Shown here one piece after another: positions 51,914 through 61,150 of a stretch of 64,000 nt of DNA. A program made the position numbers and the translations under genes. Within the stretch, counting starts at the first letter, position 1. Every line of letters starts with the position of its first letter. The notes below the pieces were generated by a model that did not search any database, was not told where the DNA came from, and saw only the letters and a program-made list of their open reading frames with translations. This DNA comes from Bacteroidota bacterium (GTDB taxonomy: Bacteria > Bacteroidota > Bacteroidia > Palsa-948). The stretch is from contig JACQAL010000052.1 of the NCBI GenBank assembly GCA_016195025.1, forward strand, positions 1 to 64,000. Reading direction: 5' to 3'.

Positions 51914-54733
51914 ATGAAAAAATACTTCCTTATTTCGTTTTCTTTCGCCTCCATTTTATTATTTGCCGGAGACGAAAAAAATTCTTCCACTTCTCCTTCT
52001 CCAATTGCAACCATGACAGAAGACGGCAACGCACTTCTCAAAAAAGGGCAGTTCAGCGCGGCAATGGCGGTTTGGCAAAAAGTTCTGGAAGCAGAACCGG
52101 ATAACGCCAACGCAAATTTCAAAATGGGAATGTGCTGGTACAATTCCATTGACGAATCTCCCAAAGCGCTTCCTTATTTAAAGAAGGCATCGAAAAAAAT
52201 TTCCGACAAATACGATTTCTTTTCTCCTGCTGAAAAAAATGCTCCGGCAGATGTGTTTTATTTTTTGGGTGAAACATATCTTGCTTCCGATTTACCCGAC
52301 AGCGCGCTGTGGATGTTTTTCCAGTACGAAGATAAATTCAACGGCAATCCCCCCATACCGGTTGACCGACAAATCAGAAATTGCATCAACGCGAAAAATT
52401 CCAAAAAGAATCCGCGCGATGTGAGCATGAAAAATCCGGGCAAGAATGTGAATTCGTCTTTCGCGGAAACAAATCCTGTTCTAACCATAGATAATTCCGT
52501 AATGTTTTTCGCTTCGCGAAGAGTTGCGAAGGATGCGAACAAGCAAGTGAGCAACGTGACTGGAAAATTCGATAAAGATATTTACTACACCTTCAAAGAT
52601 AAAAGCGGAAAATGGGAGCCGGCAATTCCGTTCAAGTGGAATACCGCTCAAGACGAAGCGCCACTTTATATTTCTCCTGATGGTCTGACTTTATATTTCT
52701 GTAAAGATGTAAAAGGACAATCAGATATTTTTTCAAGCAACTATGTAGATAAAGTTTGGAGCAATCCAAAACCCGTTTCTGAAATTAATTCTTCCGCGAA
52801 CGAAACGGGCGTTTCAATTTCTGCAGATGGAAAATATTTATACTTCTGTTCAGACAGAGAAGGTGGAAACGGAAAGTTCGACATTTATCAATGCGTAAAA
52901 GTTGGAACGAAATGGAGCGCGCCAAAAAATTTAGGAACTGCGCTCAACACTTCCTTCTCCGAAATTTCCCCCTATATAAATCCCAACGGCAAAACTTTAT
53001 TCTTTGCTTCCAACGGCTACCGCGATGGAATGGGCGGCTACGATATTTTTTATTCCGAACTGAAAGACGATGGAACATGGACACATCCCGCCAACATGGG
53101 TTTTCCCGTCAACACCACGCGCGATGATATTGACTATTACATCACGGGCGGAGGAAACCGTTACTACGCAACCGTGCGTGAAGACAAAGACAGTTACGAC
53201 ATTTTCAAAATTGAAGGAGGCGGATTTCCCGTTGAAAATATTGAATCGGGCGGAATGGTAACGCTCACGCAGGAGATGAATGTATCCGATGTGGTGGAAG
53301 TTCAGAAGACCGTGGAGAAAGAAGTGGAAGTGGTGGAAACTGTTGAAACCACTGTGGAAGTAATTAAGGAAGTGGAAAAAGTGGATGTGGAAAAAGAAAA
53401 ACGGCAAATGGATTCGATGATGGTGCTTGCGAAAAAAGAAGCGGGACTTGAAAAGCAGCAGTTCGAAATTGAAAAAGCAAAATACGAAGCGCAGAAAGCG
53501 CAGGCGCATGCCGATAGTTTGAAAGCCATTGCCGATATGAAAACTGCCGATGCAAACAAAGCAAAAGCGGAAGCCGATGCAAAAAAATCTGACGCTGACA
53601 AAGCCAAAGCCGATGCCGACAAAGCAAAATCAGATGCAGTAATTTCTGCTTCTGAAGCCGCGAAAGCAAAAGCCGATGCTACCATTGCTGCAGCGCAAAA
53701 AGCAAAGGATGATGCCGCGGCTGCCAAAGCAAATGCCGATGCAAAACTTTCTGAAGCTAACAAGGCCAAAGCCGATGCGGCAACAGCTGCTGCAGAAGCC
53801 GCGAAAGTAAAAGCCGAAGCTGATAAGCAAAAAGCAGCAGCAGCAGCAGCAGAGGCAGCAACAGCCAAAGCAGCAGCGGAACAAAAAAATAATGAACTGA
53901 AAATTCAATTGGCAGAAGCAGAGAAGCCGAAGAACGAAGCCGCGAAAGCAAAAGCCGATGCCGACAAAGCGAAAGCGGAAGCCGATAAATTAAAAGCGCA
54001 GGAAACAATTGCCGCTGCCGCGAAATCAAAAACGGATGCGGTGATTGCTGCCTCTGAAAAAGCAAAAGCGGATGCCGATGCCGCAAAGTCAAAAGCCGAA
54101 ATTGCTTCCGCGGAAAAAGCGAAAGCTGATGCAGCGAAAGCTGATGCTGCCGCGAAAGCCGCGCAGGCAGCAGCCGATGCAAAAAATGCCGATGCAGCAA
54201 AAGCAAAAGCGCAGGCAGAAATTGCTTCTGCGGAAAAAGCAAAAGCCGATGCCGCAAAAGCCGATGCAGTTGCGAAGACAGCGCAAGCCGCAGCCGATAA
54301 ATCAAAAGCAGATGCGGATTCGAAAAAAGCAATTTCCGATGCTGCCGCTGCCGACAAAGCAAAAGCAGATGCTGCCAAAGCCGATGCCGCTGCAAAAATT
54401 GCGCAGGCTTCCGCTGATAAAGCCAAAGCAGATGCGGACAAAGCAACTGCAGTTGCCGAAAAAGCAAAAGCCGATGCGGACGCTAAAAAAGCGGATGCCG
54501 ATAAATTAAAAGCGCAGGCAGATATTTCTGCTGCGGAAAAAGCAAAAGCGGACGCAGCCAAAACTCAGGCGGCCGCTGAGAAAGCGAAAGCAGATGCGGA
54601 AAAAGCAAAAGCGGACGCAGAAGCAAAAAAAGCGCAGGCGGAAATTATCAAAGCACAACAACCGCAACCGCAGAAAACAAATTCCGGAAATAAAACAGGA
54701 GGAGCAAAACCAAATCCGAAAGGAGAAAAATAA
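51914..54733 (+). CDS. TPR/PD40 envelope protein with a long Ala/Lys-rich helix
   Basis: 939 aa from the ATG at 51914, which begins a proper signal peptide (MKKYFLISFSFASILLFAG). Upstream codons to 51863 overlap the promoter. Residues 35-140 are TPR-like (ALLKKGQFSAAMAVWQKVLE). Residues 180-430 carry PD40/WD40-like beta-propeller motifs (LYISPDGLTLYFCKD, SISADGKYLYFCSDREGG, YINPNGKTLFFASNGYRDG). About residues 460-930 are one extended helix of 'AKADADKAKADA' type, like TolA or periplasmic spanning rods. Related Bacteroidota proteins (PorE-like, with TPR and PD40) end in an OmpA-like peptidoglycan-binding domain; here that domain is absent and the helix takes its place. An envelope-spanning or scaffolding role is inferred. 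Confidence 0.85.
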   Translation: MKKYFLISFSFASILLFAGDEKNSSTSPSPIATMTEDGNALLKKGQFSAAMAVWQKVLEAEPDNANANFKMGMCWYNSIDESPKALPYLKKASKKISDKYDFFSPAEKNAPADVFYFLGETYLASDLPDSALWMFFQYEDKFNGNPPIPVDRQIRNCINAKNSKKNPRDVSMKNPGKNVNSSFAETNPVLTIDNSVMFFASRRVAKDANKQVSNVTGKFDKDIYYTFKDKSGKWEPAIPFKWNTAQDEAPLYISPDGLTLYFCKDVKGQSDIFSSNYVDKVWSNPKPVSEINSSANETGVSISADGKYLYFCSDREGGNGKFDIYQCVKVGTKWSAPKNLGTALNTSFSEISPYINPNGKTLFFASNGYRDGMGGYDIFYSELKDDGTWTHPANMGFPVNTTRDDIDYYITGGGNRYYATVREDKDSYDIFKIEGGGFPVENIESGGMVTLTQEMNVSDVVEVQKTVEKEVEVVETVETTVEVIKEVEKVDVEKEKRQMDSMMVLAKKEAGLEKQQFEIEKAKYEAQKAQAHADSLKAIADMKTADANKAKAEADAKKSDADKAKADADKAKSDAVISASEAAKAKADATIAAAQKAKDDAAAAKANADAKLSEANKAKADAATAAAEAAKVKAEADKQKAAAAAAEAATAKAAAEQKNNELKIQLAEAEKPKNEAAKAKADADKAKAEADKLKAQETIAAAAKSKTDAVIAASEKAKADADAAKSKAEIASAEKAKADAAKADAAAKAAQAAADAKNADAAKAKAQAEIASAEKAKADAAKADAVAKTAQAAADKSKADADSKKAISDAAAADKAKADAAKADAAAKIAQASADKAKADADKATAVAEKAKADADAKKADADKLKAQADISAAEKAKADAAKTQAAAEKAKADAEKAKADAEAKKAQAEIIKAQQPQPQKTNSGNKTGGAKPNPKGEK

Positions 54734-54753
54734 TTGCTGAATTTATTAAAGAG

Positions 54754-54787
54754 AAAGGAGGGAGTGACATTCCTCCTTTTTTATTTT
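54754..54787. terminator. Bidirectional terminator hairpin
   Basis: AAAGGAGG (54754-54761), 10-base loop, CCTCCTTT (54772-54779), then TTTATTTT. It lies between the convergent TPR/PD40 gene and the lipid operon. Confidence 0.8.
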
Positions 54788-54792
54788 AGAAA

Positions 54793-56028
54793 TCAGTGGA
54801 GCAGGTTATTCGGGCGCGTGTAAATCATCTGCATCACATTAATATTTCTCATTGAGAAAGCTGCTTCGCAATAAGAAAAATAATAATTCCACTTGCGGAT
54901 GAATTTTTCATCGAAGCCAAGTTTTTTTATTTCAGAAATGTTTTTGTTGAACTGTTCGCGCCAGATGGAAAGTGTTTTCGCATAATCCAAACCGAATTCT
55001 TTCAAATCAACCAGCGATAAATCTCCGGTGGAATTTATTGCGCGGTTAATTCTTCCAACCGATGGAAGAAGCGAACCGGGAAAAATATATTTCTGAATCC
55101 AGTCCACGCCTTTGCGAAAACTTTCATAGCGGGAATCAGGGCAGGTAATTACCTGCAGAGCAAGAATTCCGTTCTTCTTTAACAACTCATGGCATTTTTT
55201 GAAATATACATCGAGAAATTTATCTCCGACCGCTTCGAGCATTTCGATGGAAATTATTTTATCGTACTGCCCTTCCAGTTTTCTATAATCAAGTAATTCT
55301 ATTTTTATTTTATCGGAAAGATTTTCCTGCGTAACTTTTTCTTGTGCGAATTTTAATTGTTCTTCAGAAATTGTAATGGAGTTTACTTTGCATCCATAAT
55401 TCTTCGCCATGAAAATAGCGTTGCCTCCCCATCCGCTTCCGATTTCCAAAACATGGTCAGATGATTTTAGTTTCAGTTGCTCGCAAAGCCGTTTGTATTT
55501 TTCTAATTGCGCCAGCTGTAAATTTATTCCCTCTTCTTTAAAATAGGCGGAAGAGTAGGTCATTGTCGGGTCAAGAAATAATTTGAAAAAATCATTATTC
55601 AAATCATAATGCTCTGAAATATTTTTTTTGGAACCGTTCAGATCGTTTGCATTTTTCCAATGAGAAATTTTATTCCAAAATTTTAAAAGATTAAGCGCAA
55701 ATGTTTTTGTTCGACTTCCGGAAAGCCCCGGTGCATTTTCAATGTTGAGCAAAAACCATTTTATGACATTGGAAATATTATCTGTTTCCCAATCCCCATC
55801 CACATACGATTCGCCAAAGCCGATATCTCCAAACAAAACACAGCGTTTGAAAAAAATTTCATTTCGGATTTCTATGTTCGCTGAAATAGTTCCTTCTCCG
55901 TTACCAAGCGCAAATAATTCGCCAGAGGGAAGGGAGATGCCTAATCTTCCCTTGTCCATTTTCGCGAGCATCTCCAGGACGATGGATTCGTAAAAAGATT
56001 TTTTTCGTGTGAGTGCGAGGGTGTTCAT
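54793..56028 (-). CDS. Cyclopropane-fatty-acid-synthase-type methyltransferase (full length)
   Basis: 411 aa. The N-terminal part (1-115) is the CFA-synthase N-domain; the SAM-binding domain starts near 140 (ISEHYDLNNDFFKLFLDP, VLEIGSGWGG, IEMLEAVG). CFA synthases methylenate the double bonds of acyl chains in membrane phospholipids. At the place where I recall E. coli Cfa having its conserved cysteine (YSCAYW), this protein has YSSAYF, a Ser. It is the last gene of a five-gene minus-strand operon with a second CFA-type methyltransferase, so the two probably act on one modified-fatty-acid pathway, 5 bp after the phosphatase gene. Confidence 0.9.
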   Translation of the reverse strand: MNTLALTRKKSFYESIVLEMLAKMDKGRLGISLPSGELFALGNGEGTISANIEIRNEIFFKRCVLFGDIGFGESYVDGDWETDNISNVIKWFLLNIENAPGLSGSRTKTFALNLLKFWNKISHWKNANDLNGSKKNISEHYDLNNDFFKLFLDPTMTYSSAYFKEEGINLQLAQLEKYKRLCEQLKLKSSDHVLEIGSGWGGNAIFMAKNYGCKVNSITISEEQLKFAQEKVTQENLSDKIKIELLDYRKLEGQYDKIISIEMLEAVGDKFLDVYFKKCHELLKKNGILALQVITCPDSRYESFRKGVDWIQKYIFPGSLLPSVGRINRAINSTGDLSLVDLKEFGLDYAKTLSIWREQFNKNISEIKKLGFDEKFIRKWNYYFSYCEAAFSMRNINVMQMIYTRPNNLLH

Positions 56029-56033
56029 TTGAT

Positions 56034-58004
56034 TTAAACTCTTATTCCAATCACAAGCATATCGTCAATCTGTTCTAAACTGCCTTTCCACTTTTTAAAA
56101 GTGTCAAAGAGAATCTCTTCCTGTTTCACCATCGGTTCATTCTGAATGGAGAGAAGAACTTCCTGAAGTTGTTTGTATTTGAATTTTTTTCCTTTGGGCC
56201 CACCAAACTGGTCGGCATAGCCATCGGAGAAAATATAAAGAGTATCGCCTTTGTGCAAATTTATTTTTTGGTTGGTGAACGGAAGACCTTTGCCGAGATA
56301 ATATCCAATCGGGCGTTTGTCGGCAAGGTATTCTTCCATTTTATAAGTGCCGTTTTCTTTTCTGAGCAGGAGCAGCGGATTATAGGCGCCCGCAAATTCC
56401 ACCGCGTTGTTTTTGTCATCAAACGAAAGCAGCGCAATGTCCATTCCGTCTTTTGTTGCGCCTTCTTTGCCGCTCTGCTTGAGCGCGCGGATAATATTAA
56501 AGCGGAGTTCGCTCAGAATTTCCGAGGGCTGCGTGATGCCCCGTTGGTTTACAATCTCATTGAGAAAAGCATTTCCGAGCATGCTCATGAAACCGCCCGG
56601 CACTCCATGGCCGGTGCAATCAACTGCGGCAATAATGCGCTTTCCGTTTTTTTCAGCGAACCAGTAAAAATCACCGCTCACCACATCTTTTGGCTGAAAC
56701 AAAACAAACGCATCAGGAAAAAGTTTGTACTTGATTTCCTTGGCGGGAAGAATGGCTTCCTGAATGTTTTTTGCATAGTTGATGGAATCGGTTATGTCTT
56801 TGTTTTTTTCTGCTATGATTAAATTTTTAGCCATAAGTTCTTCATTGGTTTTTTTCTTTGCCTTGTAGCGTTTGTAAATTACAAATGCAATACTGGCAAG
56901 CGCAAGAAAAATAATTATGCAGACAATCTCTGTCCAGAATTGTTTTAGTTCGGTTAGTTCTTTTTCTTGTTTTGTAAGGGCATCTTTTTTGTCTTCTTCA
57001 AGTTTTGTTACTTTCTCCTGCTTTTCAATTTCATATTTTGCCTGAATTGCCATTGCTGTATTAACATTTTGATTCTTTATTAAAGAATCATTTATTTTCT
57101 GGAAACGATATGCATTTTTGTAATCCTCCAATGATTCAAATGCAATTCTAATTGGGTCTACCACCTCTGTTATTAATTCGCCAATGTTTTTTTTGTTTGC
57201 GTATTCAAAAGATGATAATAATAATGGTAATGCCTGTTTATTTTCCCCTTGGTTTAAAAATATTTTACCTTTTATGGCATTTGTCCAATTATGACCAAAC
57301 TGATAATTATTGTTTAGATAATAACATGAATCTGATTTGCTGCAATAATAAAAAGCAGAATCAAATTCCCTTTTATTAATAAATAATTCTGCTACATTTA
57401 TATAATCAACATCAGGACATTTTCCATTTTTCAATTTCAATGTTATGGCTTTATTATAATAATATAGTGCCGAATCAAATTTCATTTCATCTTGATAAAC
57501 AAGACCCATCGTTCCCCAATTATATGGCAGCATATCATAATATTTTTGTTTTTCATTTATTGAAATTGCTTTTTTAAGATACTCTATGGATTTCTCATTG
57601 TTCTGCACACTACTATAAACCTGACCAAGCCTGAAGTACGAATTTGAAATTCCTTTAATGTCGTTTATTTCTTCTCTTATTTTTAATGAAGTATAAAATT
57701 TTTCTGCTGCTTTAGAATAATCAATATTCTGAAACAAATAATAACGTCCTTCAAGTACATTGGCGTCTCCAATGGCTTTTTTATAATTAATTCTTCCTGA
57801 TAGATTAATTGCGCTGTCGCAATAGAATACCAATTTGTCACTATTAAATTCCTCCTTCGCTACCTGCAATAGAATTTTAATTTTATTTGTGTCAACTTTT
57901 TCTTTTGCAAGAAGTGTTAGCAGGGAGTCAATTTTATTTTGTTGCCCCAAGCAAGAGCAACTAATAGCAAAAAATAAACTGTAGGAAATTATTTTTCTCA
58001 TCAA
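56034..58004 (-). CDS. TPR-containing SpoIIE-type (PP2C) phosphatase
   Basis: 656 aa. Signal peptide or N-terminal anchor (about 1-20), then five to six TPR repeats (40-300, NSYFRLGQVYSSVQNNEKSI), a coiled coil, a membrane segment (about 352-375, IVCIIIFLALASIAFVIY) and a cytoplasmic SpoIIE/PP2C domain (about 430-656). Metal-binding residues are present: GDFYWFAEK, AAVDCTGHGVPGGFMSMLG, DGMDIALLSFD, FSDGYADQFGG. This layout is a common Bacteroidota sensor-phosphatase that dephosphorylates anti-sigma-factor antagonists. Here it sits inside a lipid-modification operon (6 bp after DUF1365, 5 bp before the CFA gene), so a link between sensing and lipid change is suggested, not shown. Confidence 0.92.
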   Translation of the reverse strand: MMRKIISYSLFFAISCSCLGQQNKIDSLLTLLAKEKVDTNKIKILLQVAKEEFNSDKLVFYCDSAINLSGRINYKKAIGDANVLEGRYYLFQNIDYSKAAEKFYTSLKIREEINDIKGISNSYFRLGQVYSSVQNNEKSIEYLKKAISINEKQKYYDMLPYNWGTMGLVYQDEMKFDSALYYYNKAITLKLKNGKCPDVDYINVAELFINKREFDSAFYYCSKSDSCYYLNNNYQFGHNWTNAIKGKIFLNQGENKQALPLLLSSFEYANKKNIGELITEVVDPIRIAFESLEDYKNAYRFQKINDSLIKNQNVNTAMAIQAKYEIEKQEKVTKLEEDKKDALTKQEKELTELKQFWTEIVCIIIFLALASIAFVIYKRYKAKKKTNEELMAKNLIIAEKNKDITDSINYAKNIQEAILPAKEIKYKLFPDAFVLFQPKDVVSGDFYWFAEKNGKRIIAAVDCTGHGVPGGFMSMLGNAFLNEIVNQRGITQPSEILSELRFNIIRALKQSGKEGATKDGMDIALLSFDDKNNAVEFAGAYNPLLLLRKENGTYKMEEYLADKRPIGYYLGKGLPFTNQKINLHKGDTLYIFSDGYADQFGGPKGKKFKYKQLQEVLLSIQNEPMVKQEEILFDTFKKWKGSLEQIDDMLVIGIRV

Positions 58005-58010
58005 GAAATA

Positions 58011-58820
58011 TTATTTGTAAGACCTGTATACTTCCCGCTGCAAATCTATATGCGAATTCTTTTTGTGGTATGGAATTTTTTTCAACCATAGCTTGAACGC
58101 ATTCCAGTGAATCAAAGATATGATTTGTAAAGTTATAAACGGGAAGCGGATGGCGTACCAGAATAATCTTGAATTGGTAAGTTCTTTTCTTGTGCCCGTG
58201 AGTGTAGTGATGATTATTTTATTATTGTCTTTTGCAAGTGTATCAATTTTTATATTCAGTTTTTCATCAGGAATTCCAATATTAAAATCGAACTGTGTAT
58301 CCATATCTGTAAAAGGAGAAACGTAAAAGTGCTTTGTGGTGTTGAGATGGAATTTCTTACCGTAAAAGTTTTCTTTGCTGAGGAAGAATGGTTTCATTTC
58401 CCTGTAAGTGTTGCTGATTTCAACAACACAAGACCTCACCTCCAACCCCTCTCCTTGAGAAGGAGAGGGGAGTATGAAGTAAAACGAAACAGGATTGAAC
58501 TGGTATCCGAATGTGCAGAGGTTTGTAAGAAGAAATATTTTTTCATTTTTCAATTCAATTCCGTTTTGTTTCAGGTAATCTCTGATATGTTCTTTAGTTG
58601 ATTTTGTTTTATCGGGATTTTCTTTTGGCAGTTGCAGATGGTCTTTGTCGCGGAAGTTGAAAACATTAAAACGATTCCTGCTGATGAAGAAAAACTTTTT
58701 TGCGAGAACATCAATTTCATCCCAATCAATATAGAACATGAACACATTGTAATGAAATCGGTGTTGCTTCGGTTCAAAGCGATGGTGCATTACTTGCGCT
58801 CTGTATAAACAGGAATTCAT
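58011..58820 (-). CDS. DUF1365 protein with a repeat-encoded insert
   Basis: 269 aa from the ATG at 58820, which overlaps the stop of the oxidoreductase gene by 4 bp (ATGA). The frame is open to 58850 but that lies in the neighbour. DUF1365 pattern: NSCLYRAQVMHHRFEPKQHR, TNLCTFGYQFNPVSFYF, KHFYVSPFTDMD. Genes of this family are regularly next to CFA-type methyltransferases and an FAD oxidoreductase, as here, and a lipid role is likely, though the reaction is not known to me. After FYFILP the peptide SPSQGEGLEVRS is encoded by the dispersed repeat at 58432-58472. Confidence 0.88.
   Translation of the reverse strand: MNSCLYRAQVMHHRFEPKQHRFHYNVFMFYIDWDEIDVLAKKFFFISRNRFNVFNFRDKDHLQLPKENPDKTKSTKEHIRDYLKQNGIELKNEKIFLLTNLCTFGYQFNPVSFYFILPSPSQGEGLEVRSCVVEISNTYREMKPFFLSKENFYGKKFHLNTTKHFYVSPFTDMDTQFDFNIGIPDEKLNIKIDTLAKDNNKIIITTLTGTRKELTNSRLFWYAIRFPFITLQIISLIHWNAFKLWLKKIPYHKKNSHIDLQREVYRSYK
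58432..58472 (-). repeat. 'CCCCTCTCC' palindromic repeat inside the DUF1365 gene
   Basis: GACCTCACCTCCAACCCCTC then TCCTTGAGAAGGAGAGGGG. It aligns over nearly 40 bp with the complement of 17406-17444 in ribE. Both genes are on the minus strand, so the element has opposite orientations relative to coding and is in frame in both. Confidence 0.85.
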
Positions 58821-60076
58821 AATACTTTTTTTCCAGTTAATTGCTCGCATAAATTTACAGATGACAACAATGCGTCCTCATGAAAGCCATATCTGAAATA
58901 ACTTCCGCAAAAATACAGCGGACCGCTTTCGTTTAATTTTGGTAATTCTTTTTGTGCTTTCACGGCTTCCAAATCAAACAGCGGGTGAGTGTATTCAATT
59001 GTCTTGATTATTTTTTTCTTATCAATATTTTCTTCGCTATTAATATTCACAAAATAATTTTTCTTTTCCGAAACTTGTTGAAGTGAATTCATCCAGTAAA
59101 TTGTAGAAGGCATTAAAGTATTATTCTTTTCTTCTATTCTGTAGTTCCAGCTTGACCATGCGCGTTTTGTTTTAGGCATTACGCTTTCATCTGTGTGAAG
59201 CGTTGCAATATTTTTCTGGTACTTAAATTTGCTCAGCAATCTTTTTTCTTCTTCTGTTGGATTTGAAATCATTTTTAAAGATTCATCTCCGTGAGAGGCA
59301 AAAATTACTTTATCAAATATTTTTTCTCCATTCTTTGAAATTACTTTTGCTTTATTATTTTCTCTTTCAACTTTCACGACAGGATTATTAACTTCAATTT
59401 TTTCTTTGAAAGGTTTGATAAAGATATCACGGTAGGTTTTGCTTCCGTTTTCTACTGTGTACCACTGGTGCTGTGTATTCAGTCCGAGGAAACCGTGATT
59501 GAAAAAAAATCTTACGAGCGTTTGTGCCGGGAAGTTGACCATTAAATCCATCGGAGTGCTCCACACGGCAGAACACATCGGTATTAAATATTTCCAGAGC
59601 ATGTCTTGGCTATAATCTTCTTCCTTTATATATGTACTCAATGAATAATTATCGTACTTAGGATTATCAAGAATTTTTATACTCTCACTGTTGAAGCTGG
59701 AAATTTGTTTCAGCATTTTTATATATCGAGAACTGAAAATATTTTTCCGTTGCGCAAATAATCCGTTTAGTCCCGAACCGCAATATTCCAGTCCGCTCGG
59801 CACATGCTGAACGGAAAACGACATGGAAGTTTTTTTCGTGGGAACTTTTAATTCAGAAAAAAGTTTTGTTAAAAGCGGATACGTAACGTGATTAAAAACC
59901 ATGAAGCCCGTGTCAATGAAAATTTCTTTTCCATCTTCATCAATAGTGATTGTATTTGTGTGTCCGCCTACATAATCATTCTTCTCGTAAATCGTCAAAT
60001 CAAATTTATGCCGGAGAAAATGTGCGCAAGACATTCCCGCGATTCCTGTTCCGATTATAGCGAGCGACTCTTTCAT
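58817..60076 (-). CDS. FAD-dependent amine-oxidase-like oxidoreductase
   Basis: 419 aa from the ATG at 60076 (MKESLAIIGTGIAGMSCAHF), which overlaps the previous stop by 4 bp (ATGA). Rossmann motif GTGIAG with the Glu (IYEKNDYVGGHTNT), and the C-terminal FAD site (LYFCGSYFRYGFHEDALLS). Proteins of this group stand in conserved clusters with DUF1365 and CFA-type methyltransferases; a role in desaturating or oxidising acyl chains is inferred from that context. Normal length, no broken motifs. Translationally coupled on both sides. Confidence 0.9.
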   Translation of the reverse strand: MKESLAIIGTGIAGMSCAHFLRHKFDLTIYEKNDYVGGHTNTITIDEDGKEIFIDTGFMVFNHVTYPLLTKLFSELKVPTKKTSMSFSVQHVPSGLEYCGSGLNGLFAQRKNIFSSRYIKMLKQISSFNSESIKILDNPKYDNYSLSTYIKEEDYSQDMLWKYLIPMCSAVWSTPMDLMVNFPAQTLVRFFFNHGFLGLNTQHQWYTVENGSKTYRDIFIKPFKEKIEVNNPVVKVERENNKAKVISKNGEKIFDKVIFASHGDESLKMISNPTEEEKRLLSKFKYQKNIATLHTDESVMPKTKRAWSSWNYRIEEKNNTLMPSTIYWMNSLQQVSEKKNYFVNINSEENIDKKKIIKTIEYTHPLFDLEAVKAQKELPKLNESGPLYFCGSYFRYGFHEDALLSSVNLCEQLTGKKVL

Positions 60077-61101
60077 TTTTTCCTGAAGAGATAATGACAA
60101 ACCATCCACTCGTTTCCATTGTTAAATCCCCAGAGTTCAGCGCAAGCCATGAAGAAAATTCTCCAGTAGACAAACCATTTCAAAGCATTTTCTTTTCCAT
60201 ATGTATTTCCAAAAATGGAAATGATTTCTTTTTTATTCGAATCCATATTTTTCAGCCAGGCTTCTGAAGTTTTTGAATAATGGGTTCCGTTTACAATCCA
60301 GAAATTCTCTTTCACTAAATGCTCGTCAAAATAAAAAAGCAAATCATTGTTTGGCATTATTCCTCCTGTGAAAAAGTATTTGCTCATCCAATCCGATTCA
60401 TCTTTTATTTCAAACTTGTAAGCAGATTTTTTGTGAGTGAAAATATGCACGAACAATTTTCCATCCTCTTTCAGCCAGTTTGAAATTCTTTTCATCAGTT
60501 CGTGATAATTCCTCATATGTTCAAACATTTCCACGGAAATAACTCGGTCAAATTTCTTATCGCCAGAAAAATGATTCATATCCGCTGTAATAATGGTAAG
60601 ATTTGAAATGTTTCTCTTCTTTGCTTCATTGTCAATATAAATTTTCTGTGTGCGTGAATTGGAAACTGAAGTTATATTGCTCTTCGGAAATTTTTCCGCT
60701 ATGAATAACGATAGCGAACCCCATCCGCAGCCGAGTTCAAGAATTTCCATTCCGTCTTTTAATTCTGCTCGCTCGCAGGTTAATTCGAGCATGTCGCACT
60801 CGGCAGTATTTAAATCAGAAACTCCTTCCTTATAATAACAGGAACTGTATTTCAAATGTTTTCCTAAAACAAGTTTGTAAAATTCTGTCGGCACTTCGTA
60901 ATGCTGTTCATTTGCGGAATTAGTTTCAACAGCAATGGGAGAATTTTTCAGTTCGTCAATTAATTCAAGCAAATATTTTTTATTTGCTTCTGCGCTTCCT
61001 TTATTTTCTTCATAAAGCCGCTGCTGAAGCAATTGCCGAATCTTCCAGCAAATCAATGAATCGGGAATGATATTTTTCTCTAGAAGAAAATTTAAAACCA
61101 T
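60073..61101 (-). CDS. CFA-type SAM-dependent methyltransferase (short form)
   Basis: 342 aa. The SAM domain carries ILELGCGWGSLSLFIAEKF and ISVEMFEHMRNYHELMKR. The CFA-like part shows EQHYEVPTEFYKLVLGKHL and YSSCYYKEGV. It lacks the full N-domain of the 411-aa CFA gene in the same operon and belongs to the shorter branch that clusters with DUF1365 and FAD-oxidoreductase genes. Probably methylates or otherwise modifies unsaturated acyl chains. First gene of the minus-strand operon; the ATG at 61101 overlaps a plus-strand ATG (CATG, 61099-61102) of the divergent DUF1295 reading frame. Confidence 0.9.
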   Translation of the reverse strand: MVLNFLLEKNIIPDSLICWKIRQLLQQRLYEENKGSAEANKKYLLELIDELKNSPIAVETNSANEQHYEVPTEFYKLVLGKHLKYSSCYYKEGVSDLNTAECDMLELTCERAELKDGMEILELGCGWGSLSLFIAEKFPKSNITSVSNSRTQKIYIDNEAKKRNISNLTIITADMNHFSGDKKFDRVISVEMFEHMRNYHELMKRISNWLKEDGKLFVHIFTHKKSAYKFEIKDESDWMSKYFFTGGIMPNNDLLFYFDEHLVKENFWIVNGTHYSKTSEAWLKNMDSNKKEIISIFGNTYGKENALKWFVYWRIFFMACAELWGFNNGNEWMVCHYLFRKK

Positions 61102-61150
61102 GACTGGTGAAACTAACTATTTTCTTCTCATCTTTGCTGAAACTTATTTC

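Noticed and set aside
53302-54561. Long minus-strand frames rich in Ala/Ser or Leu/Arg
   Set aside because: They are antisense to the Ala/Lys-rich helix of the TPR/PD40 gene; codon bias of GCN and AAR repeats opens the other frames.
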